In this document: one piece after another, positions 42,804 through 51,768 of the stretch
Numbering within the stretch: the stretch's first letter is position 1
Layout of the letters: each line of letters begins with the position of its first letter
Assembly: GCF_004005495.1 (NCBI RefSeq)
Contig: NZ_RZYA01000018.1
Span: 62,001-126,000, forward strand
DNA length: 64,000 bases
Direction of reading: 5' to 3'
Source of the DNA: Streptomyces antnestii
Lineage (GTDB): Bacteria > Actinomycetota > Actinomycetes > Streptomycetales > Streptomycetaceae
Made by a program: the position numbers and the translations under genes
The notes under the pieces: generated by a model
What the model was told of the DNA's origin: nothing
What the model saw: only the letters and a program-made list of their open reading frames with translations
Database searches by the model: none

Positions 42804-43010
42804 CAGGATTCGTCTGGCCTTCCCAAAAGGAGCGTTTGATGGCTTGTCAGGTAGGCGAGGTGGGTGCGAGTGGCGTGGAGGCTTACATCGTAGTCTCGCC
42901 TGCACGGACACGGCGCGAGGGTCTTCGCCATTGTCAGCAGATGAACCCCCGCCCCGCTAATGGGGACGTGCCGACGGAGTGTTGCGTTCCCCCAATGGGG
43001 GCGCATATGC
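42804..43010 (-). promoter_or_regulatory. Upstream region of mreB
   Basis: About 200 bp between the ndk terminator and mreB with no gene. TACGAT (42887-42892 complement) is a reasonable -10, but the matching -35 is poor. A small palindrome CCCCAATGGGG lies near 42991-43001. It must contain the mre operon promoter(s). Confidence 0.4.
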
Positions 43011-43039
43011 CAAAAGGCGGCCGGATTTCTCCGGCCGCC
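43011..43039 (-). terminator. Terminator downstream of ndk
   Basis: GGCGGCCGG/CCGGCCGCC with a 6-nt loop followed on the minus strand by TTTTGGC; it separates ndk from the mre operon. Confidence 0.8.
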
Positions 43040-43147
43040 CCTGCTTCTTCGGCGCTCCGTGACTGACTCCGCGTCAGAAAAGAACTTTTCCGGTCTCACG
43101 GACCGGACAGGAGGACCCGCCGGAAAGTCCTGGAACGAGACCGGGTC

Positions 43148-43561
43148 CTAGACGAGACCGGGGAAGAAGATCTTCAGCTCGCGGTCGGCCGACTCCTGCG
43201 AGTCCGAGGCGTGGATCAGGTTCTCCCGCACGATCGTGCCGAAATCACCACGGATGGAGCCGGGAGCGGCGGCGATCGGGTCGGTCGGACCGGCGAGCTG
43301 GCGCACACCCTCGATGACCCGCTCACCCTCGACCACGAGGGCCACCACGGGCCCGGACGCCATGAACGCGACCAGCGGCTCGTAGAAGGGCTTGCCCTTG
43401 TGCTCGCCGTAGTGCTGCTCAAGGGTGTCCTGGTCCAGAGTCCGCAGCTCCAGCGCGCTGATCGTCCAGCCGGCCTTGCGCTCGATACGGCCGATGATCT
43501 CGCCGACGAGTCCACGGCGGACGGCGTCGGGCTTGAGAAGGACAAGAGTGCGCTCACTCAT
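43148..43561 (-). CDS. ndk: Nucleoside diphosphate kinase
   Basis: A 137-residue enzyme that equilibrates nucleoside triphosphate pools through a phosphohistidine. The catalytic His lies in the conserved NLIHASDSQESADREL motif (H near residue 117), and the N-terminal MSERTLVLLKPDAVRRGL is typical. Full length. Linked to folC and the DUF4233 gene upstream on the same strand; a good terminator follows. Confidence 0.98.
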   Translation of the reverse strand: MSERTLVLLKPDAVRRGLVGEIIGRIERKAGWTISALELRTLDQDTLEQHYGEHKGKPFYEPLVAFMASGPVVALVVEGERVIEGVRQLAGPTDPIAAAPGSIRGDFGTIVRENLIHASDSQESADRELKIFFPGLV

Positions 43562-43610
43562 GGTGCGGCTCCAAAATCTTCGTGGGATGCCCGCACGATA
43601 CCGGGCACGG

Positions 43611-43976
43611 CTACGCGGTGTTACCTCCGGCCTCGGCCTGGGACTCCGCCAGGGCCGCCCACCTGGCCTTCGCCTCGTCGATCTTGCGCCCGAAGTGCAC
43701 GGAGGCCCACCAGAGCCCGGCGAAGCAGAGACCCAGGATGAACATCGTCGGCACGATGAACCCGCTGGCGACGAGCGCCGCCTGAAGCACCCACCCCAGA
43801 CCGATCCCGCCCCGCCGCCCGAGGGCCCCGCACAGCAGCACGGACAGCAGCATCCCGACGCCGCACACGGTCCACACGACGCCGCCCGACAGATCCTGGT
43901 CCTTCATGGCGACGAGCCCGGCGAAACCGATGACGAAGAACTCACCGATCAGGGTCGACGAACACAGCACACGCAC
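43611..43976 (-). CDS. DUF4233 membrane protein
   Basis: A 121-residue protein with three or four hydrophobic helices (LIGEFFVIGFAGLVAM, VVWTVCGVGMLLSVLLCGALG, GWVLQAALVASGFIVPTMFILGLCFAGLWW) and a polar C-terminus. It corresponds to the small membrane protein that habitually follows folC in actinobacteria (DUF4233 family). The GTG at 43976 lies 6 nt after the folC stop. Function unknown. Confidence 0.85.
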   Translation of the reverse strand: MRVLCSSTLIGEFFVIGFAGLVAMKDQDLSGGVVWTVCGVGMLLSVLLCGALGRRGGIGLGWVLQAALVASGFIVPTMFILGLCFAGLWWASVHFGRKIDEAKARWAALAESQAEAGGNTA

Positions 43977-43982
43977 GGCGGA

Positions 43983-45494
43983 TCAGCCCTTCCCCAACAG
44001 CAGCCGGGCCTCGCCGACCGTGATCACCGACCCGGTCACGAGCACACCGCCGCCCGCGAACTCGCCCTCTTCCTCGGCGAGCGTGATGGCGGCCTCCAGC
44101 GCGTCGTCGAGGCGGGGCTCGACCTGCACGCGCTCGTCACCGAAGACCTCGACCGCGAGGGCGGCCAGCTCGTCGGCGTCCATGGCGCGGTGGCTGGAAT
44201 TCTGCGTGACGACGACCTCGGCGAAGATCGGCTCGAAGGCCTCCAGGACCTCCCGCGCGTTCTTGCCGTCGCTCACGCCGACGACGCCGATGAGACGGCT
44301 GAAGTCGAAGACCTCGCTGATGGCCTCGGCGGTGACGCGGGCGCCCGCGGGGTTGTGCGCGGCGTCGAGAACCACGGTGGGCGAGCGGCGGACGACTTCG
44401 AGGCGGCCGGGCGACGTGGCGCCGGCGAAGGCCCGCCGGACGGTGTCGACGTCGAGCTGCCGGGCCTGCTGGGAGCCGATCCCGAAGAACGCCTCGACGG
44501 CGGCCAGCGCGACCGCCGCGTTGTGCGCCTGGTGGGCGCCGTGCAGCGGGAGGAAGATGCCGTCGTACTCGCCGCCGAGCCCACGAAGGGTCAGCAGCTG
44601 TCCGCCGACGGCGACCTGGCGGGAGACGACGCCGAACTCGAGACCTTCGCGGGCCACGGTCGCGTCCACGTCGACGGCCTTCTTCAGGAGCACCTGCGCG
44701 GCGTCGACAGGCTGCTGGGCCATGATCACGGTGGCCCCCTCCTTGATGATCCCGGCCTTCTCGGAGGCGATCTCACCAGGAGTGGTGCCGAGCCGGTCCG
44801 TGTGATCGAGGTCGATGGGCGTCACCACGGCCACCGACGCGTCGATCACGTTGGTGGCGTCCCAGCTGCCGCCCATGCCGACCTCGACGACGGCGACGTC
44901 GACCGGGGCGTCGGCGAAGGCGGCGTAGGCCATCCCCGTGAGCACCTCGAAGAAGGAGAGCCGGAACTCCTCCTTCTGGTCGACCATCTCCACATACGGG
45001 GCGATGTCGCGGTAGGTCTCGATGAAGCGGTCGTAGTCGATCGGCGCACCGTCGAGACTGATGCGCTCGGTGATCGACTGGACGTGGGGCGACGTGTACC
45101 GCCCGGTCCGCAGCTCGAAGGCGCCAAGGAGCGACTCGATCATGCGGGCCGTGGACGTCTTGCCGTTCGTCCCCGTGATGTGGATCGAGGGGTAGGCGCG
45201 CTGCGGCTCGCCGAGTACGTCCATCAGCGCGGCGATCCGCGAGACGGACGGCTCCAGCTTGGTCTCGCCCCACCGGCCAGCCAGCTCGTTCTCCACGTCG
45301 CGCAGGGCCTGGGCGACCTCGGGATCCTGCGGCCGCGCCGGCACGCCGTCCCCCTGCGGGGCACCCCCCTGCGTGCGGAGGGTACGGCTGCCGGCCTCGA
45401 TCACCGCAAGATCGGGGTCACGCTCGGTCTCGGCGTCCACGATGTCGTCGAAGCCGTCGGATTCGCCGCTGTCGCGCGGGGGGAACTCACTCAC
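43983..45494 (-). CDS. folC: Bifunctional folylpolyglutamate synthase / dihydrofolate synthase
   Basis: A 503-residue Mur-ligase-type enzyme that adds glutamate to dihydropteroate and folates. ATP-binding HITGTNGKTSTARMIESLL, the omega-loop region SFFEVLTGMAYAAFADAPVD, and VVLDAAHNPAGARV are diagnostic. The N-terminal ~60 residues before the fold (MSEFPPRDSGESDGFDD...) are acidic and longer than usual. The GTG at 45494 lacks a ribosome site; a later start is possible. Downstream are DUF4233 and ndk; it is divergent from a lone membrane protein. Confidence 0.95.
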   Translation of the reverse strand: MSEFPPRDSGESDGFDDIVDAETERDPDLAVIEAGSRTLRTQGGAPQGDGVPARPQDPEVAQALRDVENELAGRWGETKLEPSVSRIAALMDVLGEPQRAYPSIHITGTNGKTSTARMIESLLGAFELRTGRYTSPHVQSITERISLDGAPIDYDRFIETYRDIAPYVEMVDQKEEFRLSFFEVLTGMAYAAFADAPVDVAVVEVGMGGSWDATNVIDASVAVVTPIDLDHTDRLGTTPGEIASEKAGIIKEGATVIMAQQPVDAAQVLLKKAVDVDATVAREGLEFGVVSRQVAVGGQLLTLRGLGGEYDGIFLPLHGAHQAHNAAVALAAVEAFFGIGSQQARQLDVDTVRRAFAGATSPGRLEVVRRSPTVVLDAAHNPAGARVTAEAISEVFDFSRLIGVVGVSDGKNAREVLEAFEPIFAEVVVTQNSSHRAMDADELAALAVEVFGDERVQVEPRLDDALEAAITLAEEEGEFAGGGVLVTGSVITVGEARLLLGKG

Positions 45495-45638
45495 GTCAGC
45501 CAGTCTACGGAGAACCACCGACAGCACCCCCGCCGGGCGGCCCGGCCCGGCCGGAAGAGCTGACCCGAACCGGGGACGCCGCGGCACCCCCCGGCGCGGT
45601 GCGCCCCCGCCCCCGTACGGGCGAGGTCCAATCGGACC

Positions 45639-46301
45639 ATGTGGTACGCACACAACCCCGGCCGCCGCGCACGGCAACTCCTCGGAGACGGCGCGGCCCT
45701 GCTGTGGACGACACTGTGGGCCGGGGCGGCGCTGACCGCGCACCGGCTCCTGCGGCCGGAGTCCCGGCCGGCCCCGCACCGCCCCCGTATCCCCCTCCTC
45801 GGCAGCTCGGTGGACGGCGCGCTGCGGGGCGTCGCCCGGGCGAGCGACCGGATCGTGAGTGCGGCGCCGGCCGAGCAGGCACCGGCGGCCGCGGAGGTGC
45901 TCGCGGTCCTGGGCGCGGTGGCGGTCTTCGTGATCCCGGTGGGCCTGATGCTCGCGGTCTGGCTGCCCCGGCGGCTGCGCTGGACCCGCCAGGCGGCCGC
46001 GGCGCGGGAACTGGCGGACACGGAGGACGGCCGTGAACTGCTGGCGCTGAGGGCGCTGTTGCGGCCCCTGGACGAACTCGCGGCGACGGCCGCGACGCTC
46101 CCGCACATCCCCGCGCCGTCCTCCGATGTCCCCCAGGCCCCGGACCTGGACCCGTGCCTGGACCCGGACGCGGACCTGGACCAGGACCTGCCGCCCGACC
46201 TCGGCCCCGGCTCGCTCGCGAAGGGCTGGCGGGAGGCGGACCCGGTGGTCCTGGACGCACTCGCCGGCGCGGAACTCCTGCGTCTGGGGCTACGGGCATA
46301 A
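45639..46301 (+). CDS. Membrane protein with acidic Asp-Pro tail, unknown function
   Basis: A 220-residue protein. One hydrophobic helix is at about 17-37 and a second, stronger one (VLAVLGAVAVFVIPVGLMLAVWL) at about 88-110, with an Arg-rich segment just after. The tail contains DLDPCLDPDADLDQDLPPDL, a short Asp-Pro-Leu repeat, then ends in GAELLRLGLRA. Codons are strongly GC3-biased and a convergent terminator follows, supporting a real gene despite lack of a ribosome site at the ATG. It is alone on the plus strand between folC and valS. Family not recognised. Confidence 0.65.
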   Translation: MWYAHNPGRRARQLLGDGAALLWTTLWAGAALTAHRLLRPESRPAPHRPRIPLLGSSVDGALRGVARASDRIVSAAPAEQAPAAAEVLAVLGAVAVFVIPVGLMLAVWLPRRLRWTRQAAAARELADTEDGRELLALRALLRPLDELAATAATLPHIPAPSSDVPQAPDLDPCLDPDADLDQDLPPDLGPGSLAKGWREADPVVLDALAGAELLRLGLRA

Positions 46302-46332
46302 GGCCCCCGCCCACACCCCGCAAGCACAATGC

Positions 46333-46370
46333 GAAGGCCCCCGGAACCGAGTCAGGTTCCGGGGGCCTTC
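46333..46370. terminator. Bidirectional terminator between the 220-aa membrane protein and valS
   Basis: GAAGGCCCCCGGAACC/GGTTCCGGGGGCCTTC, a 16-bp perfect stem with a 6-nt loop, between convergent genes. Confidence 0.85.
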
Positions 46371-46380
46371 ATTCGCTCAC

Positions 46381-46431
46381 GCCAGCCGACTGTTCACGTC
46401 AGCCGACTGTTCACGTCAGCCGACCGTTCAC
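46381..46431. repeat. Three tandem 17-bp repeats after valS
   Basis: The unit GTCAGCCGACTGTTCAC occurs three times head to tail (copies differ at one base each), followed by more degenerate GTCAGCCG-type sequence up to the valS stop. It lies in the 3' flank of valS; no function is evident. Confidence 0.75.
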
Positions 46432-46469
46432 GCCGGTCGACCGGCGTACACGTCAGCCGCGTGTGAACG

Positions 46470-49091
46470 TCACGCCTGCGGCAGCCGGTCCAGCTGCTGC
46501 TGGATACGGGCGATGTCCTCGTCCGCCTTGGCGAGCCGCCCGCGGATCTTGTCGACGACCGCGTCCGGCGCCTTGGCGAGGAACGCCTCGTTGCCGAGCT
46601 TCGCCGTGGCCTGCGCCTTCTCCTTCTCGGCGGAGGCGAGGTCCTTGGCGAGACGCTTGCGCTCGGCCGCCACGTCGATCGTGCCGGACAGGTCGAGCGC
46701 GACCTGGGCGCCCGCGACCGGCAGCGTCGCGGTGGCCGAGAAGGCGTCGCCCTCGGGCTGCAGACGCAGCAGCTGACGGATGGCCGCCTCGTGCGGGGCG
46801 AACGCCGTCCCGTCGAGGGTGAGCCGGGCCGGCACCCGCTGGCCGGGCTGGAGCCCCTGGTCGGCACGGAAGCGCCGGACCTCGGTGATGACCTGCTGCA
46901 GCGCCTCGATCTCACGCTCGGCGGCGGCGTCACGGAAGCCGCTGTCGGCGGGCCAGTCGGCCACGACGACGGACTCGCCACCGGTGAGCGTCGTCCACAG
47001 GGTCTCGGTCACGAACGGCACGATCGGGTGGAGGAGCCGCAGCGTGACGTCGAGGACCTCGCCGAGCACGCGACCCGACACCTTGGCCTGCTCGCCGCCG
47101 GCCATGAACGTCGTCTTCGACAGCTCGACGTACCAGTCGAAGACCTCGTCCCACGCGAAGTGGTAGAGGGCGTCGGAGAGCTTGGCGAACTGGAAGTCGT
47201 CGTAGAGCGCGTCGACTTCGGCGACCGTCTTGTTGAGCCGGGACAGGATCCACCGGTCGGTGGCCGTCATCGCCTCGGGCTCGGGCAGCGGGCCCTCGAC
47301 CGTCGCGCCGTTCATGAGCGCGAAGCGCGTGGCGTTCCAGATCTTGTTGGCGAAGTTGCGGGAGGCCTGGACCCAGTCCTCGCCGATCGGGACGTCGACG
47401 CCCGGGTTGGCACCCCTGGCCAGGGTGAAGCGCAGGGCGTCGGAGCCGTACTTGTCCATCCAGTCCAGCGGGTTGACGGTGTTCCCGAACGACTTCGACA
47501 TCTTCTTGCCGAACTCGTCGCGGACCATCCCGTGGAACGCGATGGTCTTGAACGGCGGCTGACCGTCCATCGCGTACAGGCCGAACATCATCATGCGGGC
47601 GACCCAGAAGAACATCAGGTCGTAGCCCGTGACCAGGACCGAGTTCGGGTAGAACTTCTCGAGGTCCGGGGTCTGTTCGGGCCAGCCCATCGTGGAGAAC
47701 GGCCACAGGCCGGAGGAGAACCACGTGTCGAGGACGTCGGTGTCCTGCGTCCAGCCGTCACCCGTGGGCGGCTGCTCGTCGGGACCGACGCAGACCAGCT
47801 CGCCGTCAGGGCCGTGCCAGACCGGGATGCGGTGTCCCCACCACAGCTGGCGCGAGATGCACCAGTCGTTGAGGTTGTCGACCCAGTCGAAGTACCGCTG
47901 CGACATGTCCGCCGGGTGGATGTCGACCCGCCCGTCACGGACCGCGTCGCCCGCGGCCTTGGCGAGCGTCTCGACCTTGACCCACCACTGCAGCGACAGA
48001 CGCGGCTCGAGCGTCGTCTTGCAGCGCGAGCAGTGGCCGACGGAGTGGAGGTAGGGGCGCTTCTCGGCGACGATCCGGCCGTCGGCGCGCAGGGCGGCGA
48101 CGATCGCGGAGCGTGCCTCGAAGCGGTCCAGGCCCTGGAAGGGGCCGTGGGCGGTGATCACGCCGCGCTCGTCGAGGACCTCGATGGACTCGAGGCCGTG
48201 GCGCTGGCCGATGGCGAAGTCGTTCGGGTCGTGCGCCGGGGTCACCTTGACGGCGCCGGTGCCGAACTCCGGGTCGACGTGCGTGTCGGCGACGACCGGG
48301 ATGGTCCGGTCGGTCAGCGGCAGCCTGATCTGCTTCCCGATCAGGCGGGCGTAGCGCTCGTCGTCGGGGTGGACGGCGACGGCGGTGTCACCGAGCATCG
48401 TCTCCGCGCGGGTGGTGGCGACGACGATGGTGTCATCGCCCTCCCCGTACTTCATGGAGACGAGCTCGCCGTCGTCGTCCTGGTAGTCGACCTCGATGTC
48501 GGAGATCGCCGTGAGACAGCGCGGGCACCAGTTGATGATGCGCTCGGCGCGGTAGATCAGGCCGTCGTCGAACATCTTCTTGAAGACGGTCTGGACGGCA
48601 CGGGACAGGCCCTCGTCCATGGTGAAGCGGTCCCGGCTCCACGCCAGGCCCTCGCCGAGGCGCCGCATCTGGCCGGCGATCTGCCCGCCGGACTCGGCCT
48701 TCCACTCCCACACGCGCTCGACGAACGCCTCGCGGCCCAGGTCGTGGCGGGACTTGCCCTCCTTGGCGAGCTCGCGCTCGACGACGTTCTGGGTGGCGAT
48801 GCCGGCGTGGTCCATGCCCGGCTGCCACAGCGTCTCGAAGCCCTGCATGCGCTTGCGGCGGGTGAGGGCGTCGATCAGCGTGTGCTCGAAGGCGTGGCCG
48901 AGGTGGAGCGAGCCGGTGACGTTCGGCGGCGGGATGACGATGGTGTACGCGGGCTTCTCGCTCTTCGCGTCCGCCTCGAAGTACCCACGCTCCACCCAGC
49001 GCTCGTACAACGGCCCTTCTACCTCGGCCGGCCCGTACTGGGTCGGCAGTTCGGTGGTGGGCGCTGTCTGCTGCTGAGTGTTCTCGGTCAC
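46470..49091 (-). CDS. valS: Valyl-tRNA synthetase
   Basis: An 873-residue class I synthetase that charges tRNA-Val and edits mischarged threonine. The HIGH motif is HLGH (in PPPNVTGSLHLGHAFEHT, about residue 63), the editing domain includes TTRAETMLGDTAVAVHP, and the KMSKS loop is present in GKKMSKSFGNTVNP (about residue 540). A C-terminal coiled coil (ERKRLAKDLASAEKEKAQATAKLGNEAFLAKAP) ends the protein. Starts at GTG 49091. I see no T-box or leader peptide upstream. Confidence 0.98.
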   Translation of the reverse strand: MTENTQQQTAPTTELPTQYGPAEVEGPLYERWVERGYFEADAKSEKPAYTIVIPPPNVTGSLHLGHAFEHTLIDALTRRKRMQGFETLWQPGMDHAGIATQNVVERELAKEGKSRHDLGREAFVERVWEWKAESGGQIAGQMRRLGEGLAWSRDRFTMDEGLSRAVQTVFKKMFDDGLIYRAERIINWCPRCLTAISDIEVDYQDDDGELVSMKYGEGDDTIVVATTRAETMLGDTAVAVHPDDERYARLIGKQIRLPLTDRTIPVVADTHVDPEFGTGAVKVTPAHDPNDFAIGQRHGLESIEVLDERGVITAHGPFQGLDRFEARSAIVAALRADGRIVAEKRPYLHSVGHCSRCKTTLEPRLSLQWWVKVETLAKAAGDAVRDGRVDIHPADMSQRYFDWVDNLNDWCISRQLWWGHRIPVWHGPDGELVCVGPDEQPPTGDGWTQDTDVLDTWFSSGLWPFSTMGWPEQTPDLEKFYPNSVLVTGYDLMFFWVARMMMFGLYAMDGQPPFKTIAFHGMVRDEFGKKMSKSFGNTVNPLDWMDKYGSDALRFTLARGANPGVDVPIGEDWVQASRNFANKIWNATRFALMNGATVEGPLPEPEAMTATDRWILSRLNKTVAEVDALYDDFQFAKLSDALYHFAWDEVFDWYVELSKTTFMAGGEQAKVSGRVLGEVLDVTLRLLHPIVPFVTETLWTTLTGGESVVVADWPADSGFRDAAAEREIEALQQVITEVRRFRADQGLQPGQRVPARLTLDGTAFAPHEAAIRQLLRLQPEGDAFSATATLPVAGAQVALDLSGTIDVAAERKRLAKDLASAEKEKAQATAKLGNEAFLAKAPDAVVDKIRGRLAKADEDIARIQQQLDRLPQA

Positions 49092-49278
49092 GGGCTCAGT
49101 TTAGAGGCGCGACAGGGGTGCCCCGAAACCGGATTCCCGTGCGACGCGGCCACCCGCGCCCGCCCGTCCGGCACAACCTTTCAACAACATGGCACCGATC
49201 CACCCCTGGGTTCCCCACACGCGACCGGCTTCCGTCAGGATGTTCGGAACGCATAAGCATCGGGAGGGAACCCCAGAA

Positions 49279-50247
49279 ATGAGCTACAACCAGCCGGGCC
49301 CGTACGGCGGGCAGCAACCTCAGCAGCCCGGACCCTACGGTCAGCCGCAGCAGCCGGGCCCCTACGGCCAGCAGCCGCCGGCCGCCCCCCAGCCCGGCTA
49401 CGGGTACCCGCAGCAGCCCCCTCAGGGCGTCCCGCCGCAGCAGCCGGGCCCTTACGGCCAGCCCGGCGGTTACAGCCAGCCCCAGCAGCCCGGCCCCTAC
49501 GGGCAGCAGCCCCAGGCCCCCTACGGCCAGGCTCCCTACGGCCAGGTGCCCCCGCCCCCCGGTGCGCCCGGCGGCGGCAAGAAGAAGACGGGCCTGATCA
49601 TCGGCGCGGTGGCCGTGGTCGCCGCGATCGGCGTCGGCGCGTACCTGATCTTCAGCGGCGGCGGCGCGTCCGTCGCGGACGACGGCCCGCACAAGCTCAT
49701 CACGCCGGCGACGGTGATGGGCGACTACAAGCGCATGGGCGAGGACAAGGGCGCCCAGGACGCCACCTCGGGCGACGCCAAGGTCCTCGCGCAGAGCGGG
49801 GTCACGAACGCGAAGGCCGTCAGCGCCATCTACTCGACGATCAGCCTGACCCCGGGCGCCGCGCCGTCGGCGGCGGACATCGCCACGTCGAAGGCCGTCT
49901 CCTTCATGGGCATCTACGGCAAGGTGAAGGACCCCGAGGCCGCCATCGACTCCACGTTCGCCGGCATGAAGAAGGAGCAGGCGAAGAAGTCGGAGCCGAC
50001 GATGACCTTCGTCGGCGACCCGCAGACGGTCGAGCCGGACGGTCTCGACGGCGCGGTGATGAAGTGCCAGCAGGCGCAGGCCAAGAACGCCGCGACCCAG
50101 AAGGTCGACACGCAGTACATGTGCCTGTGGGCGGACTACAGCACGATCGGCATGGGCGTCCCGGCCGCGGGGGGCAAGGGAACCAGCCTCGACGACTCCG
50201 CGAAGGTCACCGCCGACCTGCGCAAGGAAGTCCGCGTCGCTGAGTGA
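49279..50247 (+). CDS. Pro/Gln/Tyr-rich single-pass membrane protein with exported domain
   Basis: A 322-residue protein. Residues 1-95 consist of repeats like QQPGPYGQPQQPGPYGQ, a low-complexity cytoplasmic tail of a kind common on actinobacterial membrane proteins. One helix (TGLIIGAVAVVAAIGVGAYLIF) follows, then a ~190-residue extracytoplasmic domain with two cysteines (MKCQQAQ, YMCLWADYS) that could form a disulfide. The ATG at 49279 is preceded by GGGAGGG. A strong terminator follows. No catalytic motif is recognised. Confidence 0.85.
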   Translation: MSYNQPGPYGGQQPQQPGPYGQPQQPGPYGQQPPAAPQPGYGYPQQPPQGVPPQQPGPYGQPGGYSQPQQPGPYGQQPQAPYGQAPYGQVPPPPGAPGGGKKKTGLIIGAVAVVAAIGVGAYLIFSGGGASVADDGPHKLITPATVMGDYKRMGEDKGAQDATSGDAKVLAQSGVTNAKAVSAIYSTISLTPGAAPSAADIATSKAVSFMGIYGKVKDPEAAIDSTFAGMKKEQAKKSEPTMTFVGDPQTVEPDGLDGAVMKCQQAQAKNAATQKVDTQYMCLWADYSTIGMGVPAAGGKGTSLDDSAKVTADLRKEVRVAE

Positions 50248-50265
50248 TCTCACCCGTACGTGACT

Positions 50266-50302
50266 GAGGGGCGCCCGGCGATCTGATCGCCGGGCGCCCC
50301 TC
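50266..50302. terminator. Bidirectional terminator before clpX
   Basis: GAGGGGCGCCCGGCGAT is inverted after a 3-nt loop, 17-bp stem, between the convergent membrane-protein gene and clpX. Confidence 0.85.
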
Positions 50303-50326
50303 GGTCTTGCCTGTCGTGCGTGCCGC

Positions 50327-51613
50327 CTACGCGGACTTCTGCTCCCCCGCGCCCCCGCCCCGCGCGTCACGCGGGATCAGGGTCGGGTTCACGTTCGAGT
50401 GGACCGCCTCGGCCGTGATGACGACGCGGGCCACGTCCTTGCGGGAGGGGACCTCGTACATCACGGACTGGAGGACTTCCTCCATGATCGCGCGCAGGCC
50501 GCGGGCGCCGGTGCGGCGCAGGATGGCCTGGTCGGCGATGGCCTCCAGGGCCTCGCGCTCGAAGTCCAGCTCCACGCCGTCGAGTTCGAAGAGGCGCTGG
50601 TACTGCTTCACCAGGGCGTTGCGCGGCTCCAGGAGGATCTGGAGGAGCGCCTCGCGGTCCAGGTTGTGGACCGAGGTGATGACGGGGAGACGGCCGATGA
50701 ACTCGGGGATCATCCCGAACTTCACCAGGTCCTCCGGCATGACCTCCTGGAACTGGTCCTTCTCCTCCAGCTCGCGCTTGGAGTGGATCGTCGCGCCGAA
50801 GCCGATGCCCTTGGCACCCGCACGGGACTCGATGATCTTCTCCAGGCCGGCGAACGCGCCGCCCACGATGAACAGCACGTTCGTCGTGTCGATCTGGATG
50901 AACTCCTGATGGGGGTGCTTACGGCCGCCCTGGGGCGGGACGGAGGCGGTGGTCCCCTCGAGGATCTTGAGCAGGGCCTGCTGGACGCCCTCACCGGAGA
51001 CATCGCGCGTGATCGACGGGTTCTCGCTCTTACGGGCGACCTTGTCGATCTCGTCGATGTAGATGATCCCGGTCTCGGCCTTCTTGACGTCGTAGTCGGC
51101 CGCCTGGATGAGCTTCAGGAGGATGTTCTCGACGTCCTCGCCCACATAGCCCGCCTCCGTCAGCGCCGTCGCGTCGGCGATGGCGAACGGGACGTTCAGC
51201 ATGCGGGCCAGGGTCTGGGCCAGGAGGGTCTTGCCCGAGCCCGTGGGGCCCAGGAGCAGGATGTTGGACTTCGACAGCTCGATCGCGTCGTCGCGTCCCT
51301 GGGCTCCGCCGTTCTCACCGGCCTGAACCCGCTTGTAATGGTTGTACACAGCGACCGAGAGGGCTTTCTTCGCGGCCTCCTGGCCGACGACATACCCCTC
51401 GAGGAACTCGTAGATCTCACGAGGCTTGGGAAGTTCTTCCCAGCGGACCTCGCTCGTCTCCGCGAGCTCTTCCTCGATGATCTCGTTGCAGAGGTCGATG
51501 CACTCGTCGCAGATGTACACACCGGGGCCTGCGATGAGCTTCTTGACCTGCTTCTGGCTCTTTCCGCAGAACGAGCACTTGAGCAGATCGCCGCCGTCAC
51601 CGATGCGTGCCAC
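50327..51613 (-). CDS. clpX: ATP-dependent Clp protease ATP-binding subunit ClpX
   Basis: A 428-residue AAA+ unfoldase that feeds substrates to ClpP. The N-terminal C4 zinc-binding domain (CSFCGKSQ...CDECIDLC) recruits adaptors. Walker A is GPTGSGKT and Walker B is IIYIDEIDK. The ClpP-docking loop shows IGF in GAKGIGFGATI, and sensor-2 lies in RRTGARGLR. The GTG at 51613 follows GGGGAA; longer in-frame forms lack support. It lies downstream of the clpP1-clpP2 operon with a terminator between. Confidence 0.98.
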   Translation of the reverse strand: MARIGDGGDLLKCSFCGKSQKQVKKLIAGPGVYICDECIDLCNEIIEEELAETSEVRWEELPKPREIYEFLEGYVVGQEAAKKALSVAVYNHYKRVQAGENGGAQGRDDAIELSKSNILLLGPTGSGKTLLAQTLARMLNVPFAIADATALTEAGYVGEDVENILLKLIQAADYDVKKAETGIIYIDEIDKVARKSENPSITRDVSGEGVQQALLKILEGTTASVPPQGGRKHPHQEFIQIDTTNVLFIVGGAFAGLEKIIESRAGAKGIGFGATIHSKRELEEKDQFQEVMPEDLVKFGMIPEFIGRLPVITSVHNLDREALLQILLEPRNALVKQYQRLFELDGVELDFEREALEAIADQAILRRTGARGLRAIMEEVLQSVMYEVPSRKDVARVVITAEAVHSNVNPTLIPRDARGGGAGEQKSA

Positions 51614-51706
51614 GAGGTGCTTCCCCTTCGCCTGGGAGACGCTCGCGTAAGCGGCTCCTGGTGCCTGTATCCGACGGTACCTTGCCGGGCCCCCCGTTCG
51701 GGCCCC

Positions 51707-51744
51707 CCTTGGCACGGTTCACTTTGACGTGAACCGTGCCAAGG
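51707..51744 (-). terminator. Terminator downstream of clpP2
   Basis: CCTTGGCACGGTTCAC and its exact inverse form a 16-bp stem around TTTGAC, separating clpP2 from clpX. Confidence 0.85.
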
Positions 51745-51768
51745 AGCGGCAGACGATACAGCGCTGCG

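Noticed and set aside
46791..49256. Long plus-strand frame over valS
   Set aside because: Shadow of valS, which has all class I synthetase motifs.
49092..49278. T-box or leader peptide upstream of valS
   Set aside because: No T-box core, no Val-rich leader ORF and no terminator upstream of the start codon.
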